Positions 8,196-17,989 are shown, numbered from the stretch's first letter. The stretch is DNA of 64,000 nt from Crocinitomicaceae bacterium (GCA_021325675.1 JAJTCM010000002.1:310001-374000), one strand, 5' to 3'. Notes: generated by a model not told the origin, from the sequence alone. Program-made: numbers and translations.

Positions 8196-9233
8196 ATGTT
8201 GTTAGAAAAACTGATTTTAGTTGTTATCATATTTGGTTTATCACTCGTGATTGCCATGTATTCCACTTATTTCGAGCGTAAAGTCGCTGCCTGGTTCCAG
8301 GACCGGATCGGACCGGACAGGGCGGGGCCATTTGGTCTATTACAGCCTTTGGCCGATGGTGTAAAAATGTTCCTCAAAGAGGATTTTATCCCGAAGCACG
8401 CCGACAAATGGCTTTTCATCATGGGGCCGGGTATCTCGATGTTTACCGCATTGATTACCAGCACAATTATTCCATGGGGACCGGATTTATACATGTTCGG
8501 AACAAACGTTGTTTTACAGGTCGCAGACTTTAACGTAGGAATCCTTTTTATTCTCGGCGTACTTTCCGTTGGGGTTTACGGGATCATGATCGGTGCCTGG
8601 GCTTCCAACAACAAATTCTCGCTTTTTGGCGCAATCCGGGCTTCTTCGCAAATGATTTCCTACGAGCTGGCCATGGGTGTTTCCGTGATCACAATCGTTA
8701 TGATGACCGGAAGCTTGAGCCTGCGCGACATTACGGAAAGCCAGCACGGTTTCTGGAACGACGGGTGGTTCACCTGGAACGTATTCAGCCAGCCGGTTTG
8801 CTTCCTCGTATTCTTTATCTGCTCGCTTGCTGAGCTGAACCGTGCACCTTTCGACCTCTCCGAATGTGAAAGTGAGCTGATCGGTGGTTACCACACGGAA
8901 TACGGTTCGATGAAATTAGGTTTCTACCTCTTCGCCGAATACGTAAGCATGTTTATTTCATCCGCAATCATCTCCATCCTCTTCTTCGGGGGCTACAGCT
9001 TCCCTGGAATGGATAGCTTCTCCGGCAATACACTGGCGATTTTGGGAGTGGTAGCGCTTTTTGCCAAGATTTTCTTCTTCATCTTTGTTATCATGTGGAT
9101 CAGGTGGACGCTTCCGCGTTTCCGTTTCGATCAGCTGATGCACCTCGGATGGAAAAGTTTAATTCCGATCGCTTTGATCAATTTGCTGGTTACCGGTTTG
9201 GTGATCGCTTTCAAAAACGGTTGGTTTAATTAA
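8196..9233 (+). CDS. nuoH: NADH-quinone oxidoreductase subunit H
   Basis: The membrane subunit that links the quinone site to the proton-pumping arm, 345 residues and about eight membrane helices. Family signatures are visible: 'YFERKVAAWFQDRIGPDRAG' near residues 27-46, the cytoplasmic acidic loop 'AELNRAPFDLSECESELIGG' (about 213-232, with the E/D residues of the E-channel) and 'MWIRWTLPRFRFDQLM'. It starts 6 bp after nuoG. Confidence 0.97.
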   Translation: MLLEKLILVVIIFGLSLVIAMYSTYFERKVAAWFQDRIGPDRAGPFGLLQPLADGVKMFLKEDFIPKHADKWLFIMGPGISMFTALITSTIIPWGPDLYMFGTNVVLQVADFNVGILFILGVLSVGVYGIMIGAWASNNKFSLFGAIRASSQMISYELAMGVSVITIVMMTGSLSLRDITESQHGFWNDGWFTWNVFSQPVCFLVFFICSLAELNRAPFDLSECESELIGGYHTEYGSMKLGFYLFAEYVSMFISSAIISILFFGGYSFPGMDSFSGNTLAILGVVALFAKIFFFIFVIMWIRWTLPRFRFDQLMHLGWKSLIPIALINLLVTGLVIAFKNGWFN

Positions 9234-9247
9234 GAAAAAAACGAATT

Positions 9248-9790
9248 ATGCAAAGTTTATCAAATAAACGTAAGGTTGTTTCCGATAAGCCGATGACTTT
9301 CATGGAAAAGTTATATTTACCGGCAATTATAGGAGGAATGTGGATCACGTTCAAGCACTTGTTCCGCAAAAACAACACCATTAAATACCCGGAAGAGCAG
9401 CGTGTTTTTGCCCCGGTTTACCGCGGGATGCACGTCCTGAAACGCGATGAAGAAGGACGCGAAAACTGTACGGCTTGCGGTCTTTGTGCCGTGGCCTGTC
9501 CTGCTGAAGCCATTACGATGGTTGCCGGTGAGCGCAAAAAAGGCGAAGAGCACCTTTACCGCGAGGAAAAATACGCTGAAACGTACGAGATCAATATGCT
9601 GCGCTGCATTTTCTGCGGCTTGTGTGAAGAAGCTTGTCCGAAAGAAGCCGTTTTCCTGACAGACCGTATCGTACCGACCGAATTCGAGCGCGGCACATTC
9701 ATTTACGGAAAAGATAAGCTTGTTGAGCCTGTCGACAGCCGCATTGACATTACGAAAAGACAACACACCGGTAAAAGAACTGAAAAATGA
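9248..9790 (+). CDS. nuoI: NADH-quinone oxidoreductase subunit I (clusters N6a/N6b)
   Basis: The 23-kDa-type ferredoxin subunit that carries two [4Fe-4S] clusters. Both C-x2-C-x2-C-x3-C-P motifs are intact: 'CTACGLCAVACPAEA' and 'CIFCGLCEEACPKEA', separated by about 45 residues. The protein has 180 residues; its N-terminal stretch (LPAIIGGMWITFKHLF) is the amphipathic helix that anchors the family on the membrane. Its stop overlaps the nuoJ start by 4 bp. Confidence 0.96.
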   Translation: MQSLSNKRKVVSDKPMTFMEKLYLPAIIGGMWITFKHLFRKNNTIKYPEEQRVFAPVYRGMHVLKRDEEGRENCTACGLCAVACPAEAITMVAGERKKGEEHLYREEKYAETYEINMLRCIFCGLCEEACPKEAVFLTDRIVPTEFERGTFIYGKDKLVEPVDSRIDITKRQHTGKRTEK

Positions 9791-10299
9791 ATACCATCCA
9801 ATTAATTGTATACCTGCTTGGAGGATTGACAGTCGGCTCAGCGCTGATGGTAATCCTGAGCAAGCATCCCGTGAGAAGCGTTTTGTATCTGGTACTGACT
9901 TTCTTCCTGATCTCTGCGAATTACATCATGATGAACGCCCAGTTCGTTGCCGTTGTAAACATCATTGTTTATGCCGGTGCGATCATGGTTTTGTTCCTCT
10001 TCGTCCTGATGCTCCTCAACCTCAGCAAGGAAAACGAACCGCGTTCCTCCCTCCTTGTTAAGCTCGCTGCCAGTCTTGCCGGAGGCTCGCTCCTGGTGGT
10101 GCTCGTTGCTGCCGTAAAAGACAGCCTCGTTCTGCCTGTTACGGGCGTTGTTCAAAACGACGGAGGGCTCGTTGAGAACCTGGGACAATTGTTATTCACC
10201 AAATACGTTTTGCCGTTTGAAGTTTCTTCCATCCTGTTTATCTCAGCGATGGTAGGTGCGATTTTGCTGGCTAAGCGTGAAAAACAAATAATTGACTAA
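9787..10299 (+). CDS. nuoJ: NADH-quinone oxidoreductase subunit J
   Basis: A 170-residue membrane subunit with five predicted helices. The conserved third helix with its pi-bulge region is visible as '[22 protein letters not shown]' (about 55-76), including the Y-x-G-A-I-M motif. It overlaps nuoI by 4 bp (ATGA) and ends one base before the nuoK ATG, so the three are tightly coupled. Confidence 0.95.
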   Translation: MNTIQLIVYLLGGLTVGSALMVILSKHPVRSVLYLVLTFFLISANYIMMNAQFVAVVNIIVYAGAIMVLFLFVLMLLNLSKENEPRSSLLVKLAASLAGGSLLVVLVAAVKDSLVLPVTGVVQNDGGLVENLGQLLFTKYVLPFEVSSILFISAMVGAILLAKREKQIID

Positions 10300-10300
10300 G

Positions 10301-10630
10301 ATGATTTTAGCAACCGTTTTTGAATCCGGGATCAGTATCCAGTACTACATTGTCCTGGCGACCGTCTTGTTTGCCATCGGGGCAATCGGTGTACTCACAC
10401 GCCGCAATTCCATCATCCTGCTGATGTGCATCGAATTGATGCTGAACGCCGCCAACCTGCTGCTGGTAGCTTTTTCCACTTATTTCGGGAAAGCCGACGG
10501 ACAGATCTTTGTGTTTTTCATCATGGTGGTGGCTGCCGCAGAAGCAACTGTGGGCCTTTCCATCCTCGTGATGGCATACCGCAACTCTCGTTCAATCGAT
10601 GTAGGTATTTTCAATAAATTAAAAGGATAA
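10301..10630 (+). CDS. nuoK: NADH-quinone oxidoreductase subunit K
   Basis: Small antiporter-like (MrpC-type) subunit with three membrane helices. The two conserved glutamates of the proton path are in '[16 protein letters not shown]' and '[19 protein letters not shown]'. The frame can be extended to a TTG at 10292 inside nuoJ, but the ATG at 10301 gives the standard length of 109 residues ([10 protein letters not shown]...) and starts one base after the nuoJ stop. Confidence 0.95.
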   Translation: MILATVFESGISIQYYIVLATVLFAIGAIGVLTRRNSIILLMCIELMLNAANLLLVAFSTYFGKADGQIFVFFIMVVAAAEATVGLSILVMAYRNSRSIDVGIFNKLKG

Positions 10631-10633
10631 AAA

Positions 10634-12559
10634 ATGACAATAGAAACCATTATTTTAACCATTTTAGCCTTACCGCTTGCCGGGGCGCTGATTAACGGCG
10701 TTTTCGGTAAAATGCTCCCGAAATCCATCGTTGGCTCGCTCGCCACATTGGTCATGTTCGGTGCATTTGCCCTTGCGGTGACCGGTTTTTTCCATTTGCA
10801 CGAAGCGAAAACCGTGCATTTGTACTCCTTTTTGAACTTTGAAGATTTCAAACTGAATTTCAGCCTGCAAATTGACGCCCTGTCTATCTGGATGACGCTC
10901 ATCATTACGGGTGTTGGCTCCCTGATCCACCTGTTCTCAATGGGTTACATGCATGATGATAAAGGATATTACAAATTTTTCACTTACCTGAACATGTTCG
11001 TGTTCGCGATGCTGATCCTCGTGCTGGGAAGCAACTATTTCATGCTGTTCTTCGGCTGGGAAGGTGTTGGGATCTGCTCTTATTTGCTGATCGGCTTCCA
11101 TTACAGCGACGAGCAGAAAGGTTTGCTGAACAGCGTTGCCGCCCGGAAGGCTTTCATCATGAACCGCGTCGGTGACCTTGGTTTACTGATCGGTTTGTTC
11201 CTTTTGCTGGCACAATTCGGTACGCTGGAATACAGCGAGCTTGCTGATAAAATTTTAGTGCAGAAAATCAACCCGTCAACCTGGATGATGTTCGGGATCA
11301 CGCTTTGCCTTTTCATCGGTGCCATGGGTAAAAGTGCTCAAATTCCGCTCTTTACCTGGCTTCCGGATGCGATGGCGGGACCAACACCGGTTTCTGCCCT
11401 GATCCATGCCGCAACGATGGTAACAGCCGGTATTTTCCTTGTAGTACGTTCCAACTTCCTGTTTGAGCTTGCTCCAATGACGCAGGATATCATGCTGTAT
11501 GTCGGCCTGGCAACCTCGCTCGTTTCGGCCTTCATTGCGATGCGCCAGAATGACATCAAAAAAGTATTGGCTTACTCCACTGTTTCTCAGCTCGGGTTTA
11601 TCTTCGTTTCCCTGGGAATGGGCGGTTATGTGGCAGCTATGTTCCACGTAACGACACACGCATTCTTCAAAGCCTTGCTGTTCCTCGGTTCCGGTAGTGT
11701 AATCCACGCGATGCACCACGAGCAGGACATTCGCCAGATGGGAGGTTTACGAAAGTATATTCCAATCACACACATTACTTTCCTGATCGGAACGCTGGCG
11801 ATTGCCGGTTTCCCTTTCCTTTCAGGCTTTTTCTCTAAAGATGAAATTTTAGCGCACGCTTTGCACCACAACCCTGTGATTTATGCTTTGCTGGCTTTCT
11901 CTGCGCTTTTAACCGCGATTTACATGTTCCGTCTTTATTTCGTGGTTTTCTTCGGATCTTTCCGCGGAACGGAAGAACAAAGACATCATTTGCATGAAAG
12001 CCCGCTGAACATGACCCTGCCGCTGATCGTTCTCGCTGTATTGTCCGTAATTGGCGGTGCATTGAATATCCCGGCTTTATTCGGTGAAAAGATTGCGCAC
12101 TGGATGGGACATTTCCTCGAGCATACAACTGCAGGCCTTGCAAACGTTGAAGCAATCCATTTACCGGACAGCCAGACGATGATGCTGATGATCACCGCTT
12201 CCGTAGTGACACTCGCCGCACTGGTTATTTCTTACATTTTCTATGTGAAAAAATCCAGCATCCCGGTATCCGATTCACAGCAAAGCGGTCTCGCCAAGCT
12301 TTCGGCCAACAAACTGTATTTCGACGAGATTTACAACGTACTTTTTGTGAAACCGACTGAATGGCTCTCCAGGTTTGCGTACAACTTCGTTGAAATTACC
12401 CTGCTGAACCGCATCGTTTACGGTTTTGCTTCCCTTGTCGGAAAATCCGGGGAAATTGTCCGCAAATGGCAATCCGGTGTCGTTTCGAGCTACATCCTCT
12501 GGATGGTGTTCGGTATTGTCGGCTTAATCGTGTATTATTTCATTTACCAATTAAAATAG
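10634..12559 (+). CDS. nuoL: NADH-quinone oxidoreductase subunit L (proton pump)
   Basis: The distal antiporter-like proton-pumping subunit, 641 residues. The key glutamate is in 'FFGWEGVGICSYLLIGFHY' (about 137-155) and the pumping-channel lysine in 'AMGKSAQIPLFTWLPDAMAGPTPVSALIHAATMV'. The C-terminal part after about 560 is long and ends in a membrane helix, consistent with the lateral helix HL that clamps the membrane arm. It starts three bases after nuoK and is followed by nuoM after 6 bp. Confidence 0.97.
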   Translation: MTIETIILTILALPLAGALINGVFGKMLPKSIVGSLATLVMFGAFALAVTGFFHLHEAKTVHLYSFLNFEDFKLNFSLQIDALSIWMTLIITGVGSLIHLFSMGYMHDDKGYYKFFTYLNMFVFAMLILVLGSNYFMLFFGWEGVGICSYLLIGFHYSDEQKGLLNSVAARKAFIMNRVGDLGLLIGLFLLLAQFGTLEYSELADKILVQKINPSTWMMFGITLCLFIGAMGKSAQIPLFTWLPDAMAGPTPVSALIHAATMVTAGIFLVVRSNFLFELAPMTQDIMLYVGLATSLVSAFIAMRQNDIKKVLAYSTVSQLGFIFVSLGMGGYVAAMFHVTTHAFFKALLFLGSGSVIHAMHHEQDIRQMGGLRKYIPITHITFLIGTLAIAGFPFLSGFFSKDEILAHALHHNPVIYALLAFSALLTAIYMFRLYFVVFFGSFRGTEEQRHHLHESPLNMTLPLIVLAVLSVIGGALNIPALFGEKIAHWMGHFLEHTTAGLANVEAIHLPDSQTMMLMITASVVTLAALVISYIFYVKKSSIPVSDSQQSGLAKLSANKLYFDEIYNVLFVKPTEWLSRFAYNFVEITLLNRIVYGFASLVGKSGEIVRKWQSGVVSSYILWMVFGIVGLIVYYFIYQLK

Positions 12560-12565
12560 TAGATT

Positions 12566-14008
12566 TTGGAACTGTTACTTATTCCCTTAGCATTCACTTT
12601 AATTAGTTTGTTTGTTCCCAAGCAGACGCTGAAATACCTGGCGTTGACGGGTGCTGCGGCTTCGCTGGTGGCTGGCATCATCCACCTCGTTTCTTACTGC
12701 TCCTGCACCAATTTCGTTACTATTTTTAACCCCGGCATTGCTACTATGTTCGGCCTGACCCTGAAAATGGGCTACGACGGTATGGCGCTGGTGATGATCC
12801 TGCTGACAAATGCAATTATTCCGCTGATCGTCCTGAGCAATTTTGACAAGGAAATCGGTTCGAACCGCAAATTTGTAGCGATGGTTTTCCTGATGCAGTT
12901 TGCGCTTTTAGGCGTCTTTACTGCTTTGGACGGCTTATTGTTCTACGTATTCTGGGAAATTACCCTGATCCCGGTTTTCCTCATCGCTTTGTGGTTCGGG
13001 GCAGCTGAGCGTAAAAAAGCACTGATGAAATTCTTCATCTATACGTTTGTCGGTTCCCTCGGTATGCTTGCAGCGCTGATGACGATTAAAGTATACTCGG
13101 CGTCTTTCGCTTACGAAGACCTCGTTGCAGCACAGTTTTCAGCTAAAACAGCGTACTGGATCATGGGCGGTTTCTTCCTTGCTTTTGCGATCAAAATCCC
13201 ATTGTTCCCATTCCATACCTGGCAGCCTGAAACGTATACAATTTCGCCGATGGGCGGAACGATGCTGCTTTCGGCTTTGATGCTGAAAATGGCTTTCTTC
13301 GGAATGATCCGCTGGATGATCCCGCTGGCGCCTGAAGCCCTGGACGGCTGGCTGTGTATCGGCATTACGATGGCCTTGATTGGAATTGTATATGCAGCCA
13401 TCATGGCGATCAAACAGGAAGATATCAAGCGTATTTTTGCCCTGGCTTCGATTTCCCACGTGGGACTGATCGCTGCCGGCGTACTGCTTTGGAACAAAGA
13501 CTCTTTATCCGCAGTTTTCCTGCAGATGATCAACCACAGTTTAGTTGCTGTAGGCTTGTTCCTCGCTGCCGGGATCCTCGAAGACCGAACGAATACACGC
13601 AATTTATATGAATTGGGCGGGGTAGCTAAGCTAGCACCGAAATTCGGTTTCTGGTTTGCTGTAATCGGCTTTGCTTCTGTATCGGTTCCGTTCTCCAGCG
13701 GTTTCATCGGGGAGTTCCTGTTATTGAAAGAGCTTTACTCCTACCAATGGATCATCGGCCTGGTAGCCGGAACAACGCTTGTTTTCGGAGCGGTTTACAC
13801 ACTCCGTGCTTACCAGCTGAGCATGTTCGGGGCACCTAAGCTGACTGAATTCCGCGATCTTTCCTGGAACGAATGGGCGGTGTTCTTTATCATCGGCATA
13901 CTCGTTCTCGCTCTTGGTCTCTTTCCACAGTATATTTTCAACCTCGTTGGACCAAGCATCGACCACTTAATGGAAACTGTTAACTCATCTCAAATTATTC
14001 TGAATTAA
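12566..14008 (+). CDS. nuoM: NADH-quinone oxidoreductase subunit M (proton pump)
   Basis: Antiporter-like proton-pumping subunit, 480 residues and about 14 membrane helices. The essential glutamate is in 'FYVFWEITLIPVFLIALWFG' and the channel lysines lie in the 'FFLAFAIKIPLFPFHTWQPETY' and 'IKQEDIKRIFALASISHVG' segments. The start is a TTG (12566): the only ATG codons in frame lie far inside the conserved domain, and the TTG sits 6 bp after the nuoL stop. The stop is immediately followed by the ATG of nuoN. Confidence 0.95.
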   Translation: MELLLIPLAFTLISLFVPKQTLKYLALTGAAASLVAGIIHLVSYCSCTNFVTIFNPGIATMFGLTLKMGYDGMALVMILLTNAIIPLIVLSNFDKEIGSNRKFVAMVFLMQFALLGVFTALDGLLFYVFWEITLIPVFLIALWFGAAERKKALMKFFIYTFVGSLGMLAALMTIKVYSASFAYEDLVAAQFSAKTAYWIMGGFFLAFAIKIPLFPFHTWQPETYTISPMGGTMLLSALMLKMAFFGMIRWMIPLAPEALDGWLCIGITMALIGIVYAAIMAIKQEDIKRIFALASISHVGLIAAGVLLWNKDSLSAVFLQMINHSLVAVGLFLAAGILEDRTNTRNLYELGGVAKLAPKFGFWFAVIGFASVSVPFSSGFIGEFLLLKELYSYQWIIGLVAGTTLVFGAVYTLRAYQLSMFGAPKLTEFRDLSWNEWAVFFIIGILVLALGLFPQYIFNLVGPSIDHLMETVNSSQIILN

Positions 14009-15367
14009 ATGGAAGCACTGATTGTAATATTTGCCACCGGGCTGATTTCCATGTTTATCGCCTTAGCGAAAAAACCGGTTTTAGTACTCAGTGTTGCTGT
14101 TGTCGGAATTTTAACCGCTATCAGCTCCCTGGTTTACCAAATGAATTATCCATATACCTGGCTGAAATACGAAGGGCTTGAGTTTAGTGGCTTTGCGAAC
14201 CTATACGGTTTGGTTGCCCTTTCCTTCGGATTGATGATTATTCTTGTCGGCTACGCCAAATTCAAGGAAGAAGTGGAACATACGGGTGAATATATTTCCC
14301 TGCTGCTCTTTTCGCTTTCCGGCGCTTTGTGCATGCTTGCCTTTACGGATTTGTTCATGTTCTTCATCGGCCTTGAAATCCTTTCCATTCCTATCTACGT
14401 GATGGCCGGTTCCAAAAAGAAAGACCTGCGCTCTACGGAAGCATCCCTGAAATATTTCTTCACCGGGGCTTTTGCAACAGGTGTTTTATTATTTGGCGTT
14501 GCCTGGCTTTACGGAGCTGTAGGAACGTTTAAACTGGATGAAATTGCGGCTGCGGTACAAGATCCGTCAACGCATTCGCCTTTGCTTTATGTCGGTGTGC
14601 TGATGATCCTGGCTTCCTTTTTATTTAAAATCGGTGCCGCACCGTTCCATTTCTGGAGCCCGGACGTATATGAGGGCAGCCCGAACGTGGTAACTTCCTT
14701 CATGGCTGCGATTGTTAAGCTGGCAGCTTTTGCCGCATTTATTAAATTGTTTACACTCGCTTTCGGTTCGATCCGCGATTTTTGGGTCCCGATCCTCGTT
14801 GGTCTTTCCATACTGACAATGTTCGTCGGAAACCTCACGGCTTTGCGCCAGATTACTTTCAAGAGACTGATCGCTTATTCAAGTATTACACACGTAGGCT
14901 ACGCGCTGATGGCTGTGATTGACAAAAACACATTGTTCTCACCGATGAACCTGTGGGTTTACCTGCTTGCTTACGGTTTCTCGATTATCGCCCTGATCAT
15001 TGTTTCTTTGATCCTGGATGATGAAGAAGACCTGCTGGTATCCTACAAAGGCTTTGCGCGCCGGAACCCGTTTGCCGGCTTTGTGATGATTATCGCTTTG
15101 CTTTCACTTGCCGGTGTTCCGCCATTATCCGGATTTTTCGGTAAATACCTGATTTTCTCAAGTGTGATCACAGAACAGCCTGTGTTGGTGATCATTGCCC
15201 TGGTAAACTCCGGGATAGCTATTTATTATTACCTTAAGCTCATTCGCATTTCATTGGAGCCTGTTGAAGAAGGCGCTCCCGCTTTAAAAGTGAATCCTTT
15301 ACATTTGCTTGTTTTAGGCATTTGTACTTTAGGTATTCTTGCCGGTGGAATTGTGACCTGGTTATAA
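14009..15367 (+). CDS. nuoN: NADH-quinone oxidoreductase subunit N (proton pump)
   Basis: Third antiporter-like subunit, 452 residues. The conserved channel residues lie in 'FMFFIGLEILSIPIYVMAGSKKKD', 'FKIGAAPFHFWSPDVYEGSP' and 'RQITFKRLIAYSSITHVGYAL'. It begins directly after the nuoM stop with no spacer. It is the last gene of the operon and is followed after 17 bp by a strong intrinsic terminator. Confidence 0.96.
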   Translation: MEALIVIFATGLISMFIALAKKPVLVLSVAVVGILTAISSLVYQMNYPYTWLKYEGLEFSGFANLYGLVALSFGLMIILVGYAKFKEEVEHTGEYISLLLFSLSGALCMLAFTDLFMFFIGLEILSIPIYVMAGSKKKDLRSTEASLKYFFTGAFATGVLLFGVAWLYGAVGTFKLDEIAAAVQDPSTHSPLLYVGVLMILASFLFKIGAAPFHFWSPDVYEGSPNVVTSFMAAIVKLAAFAAFIKLFTLAFGSIRDFWVPILVGLSILTMFVGNLTALRQITFKRLIAYSSITHVGYALMAVIDKNTLFSPMNLWVYLLAYGFSIIALIIVSLILDDEEDLLVSYKGFARRNPFAGFVMIIALLSLAGVPPLSGFFGKYLIFSSVITEQPVLVIIALVNSGIAIYYYLKLIRISLEPVEEGAPALKVNPLHLLVLGICTLGILAGGIVTWL

Positions 15368-15384
15368 TCAAACTTATTCTTTTT

Positions 15385-15419
15385 AAAGCCCCGTTTAATG
15401 AGTTAGACGGGGCTTTTTT
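15385..15419 (+). terminator. intrinsic terminator of the nuo operon
   Basis: The inverted repeat AAAGCCCCGT (15385-15394) and ACGGGGCTTT (15407-15416) is closed by a 12-nt loop and followed by a run of T, a textbook Rho-independent terminator 17 bp after nuoN. Confidence 0.9.
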
Positions 15420-15700
15420 CTGCCTTTAAAATAAGTAAACTGCATCACTGGTAAATGACTGAAATCCGTGTAATTCCGGCTAATTTTCTGTGTCAATGAT
15501 TTACTCCACGTAGCAATATATTTATTTGTCTACAATAAAAATAACTTTATCGATTTAGTGTGATTTAAAAGCGTGTTTTTCAGTTTAAAACATAAAAAAT
15601 TCACAAAATATCAATATTTTTTCAAATTATAACCAACTGACTATCAGGAAAATAGAAAACAAAACACGTATTAATACGCTATACAACAGGTATTTACCCT
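15420..15700. other. AT-rich non-coding region with a perfect 12-bp palindrome
   Basis: I see no gene in this stretch on either strand. It becomes more AT-rich towards its right end. A perfect palindrome, CGTATTAATACG, lies at 15667-15678, 22 bp before the -33 element of the next promoter, a plausible position for a regulator site. Confidence 0.5.
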
Positions 15701-15730
15701 TTTGAAAATTCAAATTTATAGCTAGATTTG
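15701..15730 (+). promoter_or_regulatory. promoter TTTG-N18-TAGATTTG for the 15794 operon
   Basis: TTTG at 15701-15704 and TAGATTTG at 15723-15730 are exact consensus matches with an 18-bp spacer, the same spacing as the nuo promoter. The predicted transcript start near 15737 shows that the frame-opening TTG at 15728 cannot be the start codon and supports the ATG at 15794. Confidence 0.78.
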
Positions 15731-15793
15731 CTCCCGAAAACTAAAACTAAAAAGCTTGCTCGGCTTTTGCTCACTCATTTAGGTAGATATAAA

Positions 15794-17521
15794 ATGTTAA
15801 AACTCTTATCATGCATGGCATTATTGGTGCCAATTGCAACCAGCTATTCTGTGCTCGCTGCCGGATGTGTAACACCGGCTACGCCAACTGCGGTTACCGC
15901 TACAGATATCAATCCCTGGGATGCCCAGGTCAATTACTCCAGCGGCGGCGGTACTACAACCGCGATCTACACGGAAGTTTGTACAAATAATACGTTTACG
16001 GCGGGTTGTCAGACAACACTTTTGAGTCCAACGACCAGCAAAACTTCGCGTTTTGAAAATTTAGCATGCAATACCACGTATGCTTACAGGGTAAGGGCTT
16101 ACAACGATGCCGGGGCAGGATGTTTCAGCCCGGCTGTAACCGGAACCTTTACCACACCCGCTTGTCCGGCATCAGTTTCTAACAGCTGTTCCGGGGCAAC
16201 AACCTTAACAAACGGCGGGGCAACACGCTGCTTCACAACCAGCGGCGCTACGACGGAGACCGGTGAAGGAGTTTGCGGCTCGCTGACATCCGGTATCTGC
16301 AGCTGGGAAACAGTTTGGTTTAAATTCCAGGCAACGACCACAGAGTCTACCATTACACTCAACCGTTCCAATAACTCATATTTCCAGACCGACCTTGTGG
16401 CCTTCGGGCCTTACGCATCATCAGCGGCGGCTTCATCGGCCTGTATGCCAAGCGGTGGAAGCATCGTAACAAACAGTGGGTCTTGCGTGACTGATTTTGA
16501 TGATTACGATCCTTTGTACAGCATCAGTTTTGCTACGGTTGCCAATCAATGGTACCTGATCCAGGTGATTAATGAAGACTGTGGCGTTTATTCAGATGAA
16601 GATTACCAGGGCTGTATCCAGGTTGACCCAACCCCAAGCAACAATAAGCCTTCTGGATCGAGCTTGATTGACGAATGCGGAACAACCTTCAACGGAACAA
16701 ACAAAGGATATTCGCCATCCAACATTATGCCGGGCAACGAAAACCTCGACGGCAACGCCGGAACAACCTGCGCAGGCTGTACTGCGGGCGACAATGTTCC
16801 TTATGTGGTGAACAATGATTCCTGGTTTAATTTCTGCGCCACGTCCACCGGGAACTGGAGCGTTGATTTTGAAGGGATTTCTAATTGTATTAACGGGAGC
16901 GGCCTCCAAATGACGATTTTTCGCGGCACTCCGACCAACCTGACAACAATATGGAATGCAGGCTCACCATCCATTGAAGGAAGCTCGCAAACATCCTCCG
17001 CCTTTACCGTAAACACAGGCGAATGCATCTACATGGTTGTGGATGGATTTGCAGGTGATCAGTGCGATTATCAGTACCAGCTCAATAACCTGACAACGCC
17101 GTGCAACCTGCTCCCGGTAGATTTAGGTGATTTCTTTGTCGTAAACATTGAAAATAAAAACAAGCTGGTCTGGACGACTTACGGCGAAAGCAATTCAGAT
17201 TATTTCCTTGTTGAAAGATCGGTTGACGGCATCAGCTGGAGAAGCATCGGCCAGGTGGAAGCAGCGCATGAAAGCACTGGATACCTGACTTACAGCATGC
17301 TGGATGCGAATTATGTCAAAGGAATGAATTATTACCGCTTGTCGCAATTTGACATAGACGGCCAGAAACAGCTGGAAAAAATTACCCAGGTCGACAATAG
17401 TGCAGGCAACGACGAAATACTGGAAGAATATAATTTGCTGGGCCAGAAAATAGACGCCGGCTACAGAGGCATTGTGATCCGCATTTTCAAAAGCGGACGT
17501 ATGGATAAAATCGTAAAATAG
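15794..17521 (+). CDS. secreted Cys-rich FN3-containing protein, probable T9SS cargo
   Basis: A 575-residue secreted protein. The signal peptide is at 1-24 (MLKLLSCMALLVPIATSYSVLAA). A fibronectin type III-like domain follows at about 27-122 ('PTAVTATDINPWDAQVNY ... TTYAYRVRAYNDAG'), then two related Cys-rich beta domains (about 125-280 and 285-440), each containing a 'W.KF.A' or 'WFNFCAT' core resembling carbohydrate- or protein-binding modules. The C-terminal 100 residues hold 'LVWTTYGESNSDYFLVERSVDG', which precedes sorting domains in many T9SS cargos, and a short tail ending 'KSGRMDKIVK'. The ATG at 15794 is chosen because an exact promoter lies between the frame's earlier TTG and this codon. 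The gene after it starts 3 bp downstream. Ligand unknown. Confidence 0.75.
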   Translation: MLKLLSCMALLVPIATSYSVLAAGCVTPATPTAVTATDINPWDAQVNYSSGGGTTTAIYTEVCTNNTFTAGCQTTLLSPTTSKTSRFENLACNTTYAYRVRAYNDAGAGCFSPAVTGTFTTPACPASVSNSCSGATTLTNGGATRCFTTSGATTETGEGVCGSLTSGICSWETVWFKFQATTTESTITLNRSNNSYFQTDLVAFGPYASSAAASSACMPSGGSIVTNSGSCVTDFDDYDPLYSISFATVANQWYLIQVINEDCGVYSDEDYQGCIQVDPTPSNNKPSGSSLIDECGTTFNGTNKGYSPSNIMPGNENLDGNAGTTCAGCTAGDNVPYVVNNDSWFNFCATSTGNWSVDFEGISNCINGSGLQMTIFRGTPTNLTTIWNAGSPSIEGSSQTSSAFTVNTGECIYMVVDGFAGDQCDYQYQLNNLTTPCNLLPVDLGDFFVVNIENKNKLVWTTYGESNSDYFLVERSVDGISWRSIGQVEAAHESTGYLTYSMLDANYVKGMNYYRLSQFDIDGQKQLEKITQVDNSAGNDEILEEYNLLGQKIDAGYRGIVIRIFKSGRMDKIVK

Positions 17522-17523
17522 TT

Positions 17524-17856
17524 ATGAAAAAGTTTTTTTTAAGCCTTGTAAGCAGCTTGTTTGTTATCACTGTTTACGCCCAAAACCCGGTTTATAACAA
17601 TCACCAGGAAAGACCACGTGTTTTTGAGCTGGAGAATGGGATTTCCGTTGTCAAACTTAATGAAAACCAGCTTTTGCCTGCTTCAGGCAGCGAACAAGCA
17701 GCCGGGGAAAAAGATTTTATCATCCTGACAGAAGATGTTTCCTATACGGATTTCACCGTCCGGGAATTACAACAGATAACGGCTAACCGCCAGAAAAAAT
17801 ATTCCGTAAAAACCGCTTTGGGAAGAAAAATTATCCTGATCTCACCTGCCAACTAA
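17524..17856 (+). CDS. small exported protein, unknown function
   Basis: I do not recognise a family. The 110-residue product has a signal peptide (MKKFFLSLVSSLFVITVYAQ) and a short charged mature part with no cysteine. It starts 3 bp after the large secreted protein gene and shares its transcript, which ends at a terminator 35 bp downstream, so the two products probably work together at the cell surface or in the periplasm. That partnership is inferred from gene order only. Confidence 0.7.
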   Translation: MKKFFLSLVSSLFVITVYAQNPVYNNHQERPRVFELENGISVVKLNENQLLPASGSEQAAGEKDFIILTEDVSYTDFTVRELQQITANRQKKYSVKTALGRKIILISPAN

Positions 17857-17890
17857 ACCGGGATAATACACCCATTTAAGTTACAAAACT

Positions 17891-17921
17891 AACCCGTTGG
17901 ATTACTTCGACGGGTTTTTTT
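17891..17921 (+). terminator. intrinsic terminator after the 17524 gene
   Basis: AACCCGT (17891-17897) pairs with ACGGGTT (17910-17916), followed by seven T. Confidence 0.8.
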
Positions 17922-17941
17922 ATGGCTTGGGCTGAAATCGG

Positions 17942-17971
17942 TTGGAGAAGCGGAAATAATTTTTATTTTTG
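17942..17971 (+). promoter_or_regulatory. promoter TTG-N19-TATTTTTG of the spermidine-synthase-like operon
   Basis: TTG at 17942-17944 and TATTTTTG at 17964-17971 match the consensus with a 19-bp spacer. The frame-opening TTG at 17969 lies inside the -7 box, so the first usable start is the TTG at 17990. Confidence 0.7.
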
Positions 17972-17989
17972 AGCCAAATCAACAACAAC

